This document shows, piece after piece, positions 37,567 to 38,120 of a stretch of DNA of 38,120 bases. Every line of letters starts with the position of its first letter. Position 1 is the stretch's first letter. Source of the DNA: an uncultured Alphaproteobacteria bacterium (GTDB lineage Bacteria; Pseudomonadota; Alphaproteobacteria; CAAGCB01; CAG-977); contig CALYBD010000025.1 of assembly GCA_944393745.1 (NCBI GenBank), positions 1-38,120 on the forward strand. Reading direction: 5' to 3'. Below the pieces are notes generated by a model, which saw nothing but the letters and a program-made list of their open reading frames with translations, was not told where the DNA came from and made no database searches. The position numbers and the translations under genes are program-made.

Positions 37567-38120
37567 ATGAAAATCAAACTTTTAACTCTGACAACTCTGA
37601 CGTTGTCCTTTTTGCTTTCCTCTCCGCCGACAGCAGTAGCAACTTGTTATTATCCTAAGGGAGATAATTGGAATTTTGTTAGCAATTGTTCCAGCTGTGA
37701 ATCATTTGGATATAAACTGAACTATCAAGACGATTACCACCTGATCTGTATGGACAGCAATTGTGTTGCAGGAAAACGGACAGGCTATAGGTATGACGAT
37801 GTCGGTTGTCAAAAATGCAGCAGCGGGTTTTACGTTGATTCAAAGAATAATTTTTGTATGATCTGTCCGCAGGGCGCAACATGTGACGGGTGGACCATTA
37901 CCTGTTCGGACGGTTATTACAAAAATGGATCTGGTTGTTCACCCTGTCATTCGTCGTGTAAAACCTGTTCGGGGGAAAAAGCAAACAACTGTACTTCCTG
38001 CGACAGCAGAGCTTATCTGTCCGGCGGTCAATGTGTTGTCTGTCCTGCCAATGCGGTATGTGACGGATCGTCTTATTTTTCCTGCGATACGGGCTATATC
38101 AAATCAGACGGCGCCTGCGT
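37567..38120 (+). CDS. Secreted cysteine-rich repeat protein (partial, runs off the window)
   Basis: At least 184 residues are open to the window end. The first 25 or so form a signal peptide (KLLTLTTLTLSFLLSSPPTA, cleavage probably after AVA). The mature protein is a series of short cysteine repeats of the type CSSGFYVDSKNNFCMICPQG, CSDGYYKNGSGCSPC and CKTCSGEKANNCTSC, as in furin-like or EGF-like surface proteins. Paired cysteines suggest disulfides outside the cytoplasm. Proteins like this are, in my recollection, abundant in some gut Alphaproteobacteria. The ribosome site is AAAGGA. This is a host gene. Confidence 0.85.
   Translation, partial: MKIKLLTLTTLTLSFLLSSPPTAVATCYYPKGDNWNFVSNCSSCESFGYKLNYQDDYHLICMDSNCVAGKRTGYRYDDVGCQKCSSGFYVDSKNNFCMICPQGATCDGWTITCSDGYYKNGSGCSPCHSSCKTCSGEKANNCTSCDSRAYLSGGQCVVCPANAVCDGSSYFSCDTGYIKSDGAC

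Noticed and set aside
1-38120. CRISPR array, rRNA or integrase-type attachment site
   Set aside because: No regularly spaced repeats of 25-40 bases, no rRNA-like sequence and no tyrosine or serine integrase; insertion is by transposition.

Overview
The window holds one complete, apparently intact Mu-like transposable prophage (252-37412, about 37.2 kb) inside a bacterial chromosome, with about 250 bases of host DNA on the left and 700 on the right. Both ends can be set to the base: a 5-bp target duplication (ATAAC, 247-251 and 37413-37417) flanks TG...CA termini, and a 17-base transposase-site motif lies exactly 9 bases inside each end. The host cannot be named with certainty. Mid-range GC and a secreted, very cysteine-rich repeat protein on the right flank remind me of gut-associated Alphaproteobacteria, but that is an impression.

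Layout, left to right: left end with transposase sites and a 10-bp tandem repeat (252-412); leftward lysogeny operon (repressor plus a small membrane protein, 416-1256); operator and early promoter region (1242-1413); rightward early operon with a Ner-like regulator, MuA transposase, MuB ATPase, then a string of small early genes (DUF3164, DUF2786, ASCH-like, many unknown), a tRNA-like element without a normal anticodon arm (8211-8278), GemA and a Mor-family activator (to 11060). A leftward cargo gene (11057-12388) encodes a membrane-anchored DUF4041/GIY-YIG nuclease of the type recently described as blocking phage DNA entry.

Two late units follow, each preceded by the same 28-bp element containing the dyad TGAACTGTTCA, probably the binding site of the Mor-like activator. 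The first (12634-19430) carries a TraR/DksA zinc finger, gp25/gp26-like proteins, both terminase subunits, portal, an F-like head protein carrying a C-terminal toxin-type domain, and a set of small accessory genes, one broken by an amber codon. The second (19701 to about 36136) carries protease with nested scaffold, decoration and capsid proteins, tail completion, sheath, tube, chaperones with a Mu-type -2 frameshift site, tape measure, baseplate, fibre genes with a 14-C tract, M15 endolysin, holin and nested spanins. At the right end com is followed by an adenine methylase instead of mom, with a hairpin over the methylase ribosome site and a switch-like RNA upstream.

The prophage sits in what looks like a promoter-driven, multi-hairpin host RNA (about 172-251 joined to 37418-37540) that ends in a terminator just before the cysteine-rich protein gene, so it may separate that gene from its control region. 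All family names come from recalled motifs and gene order; no search was run.
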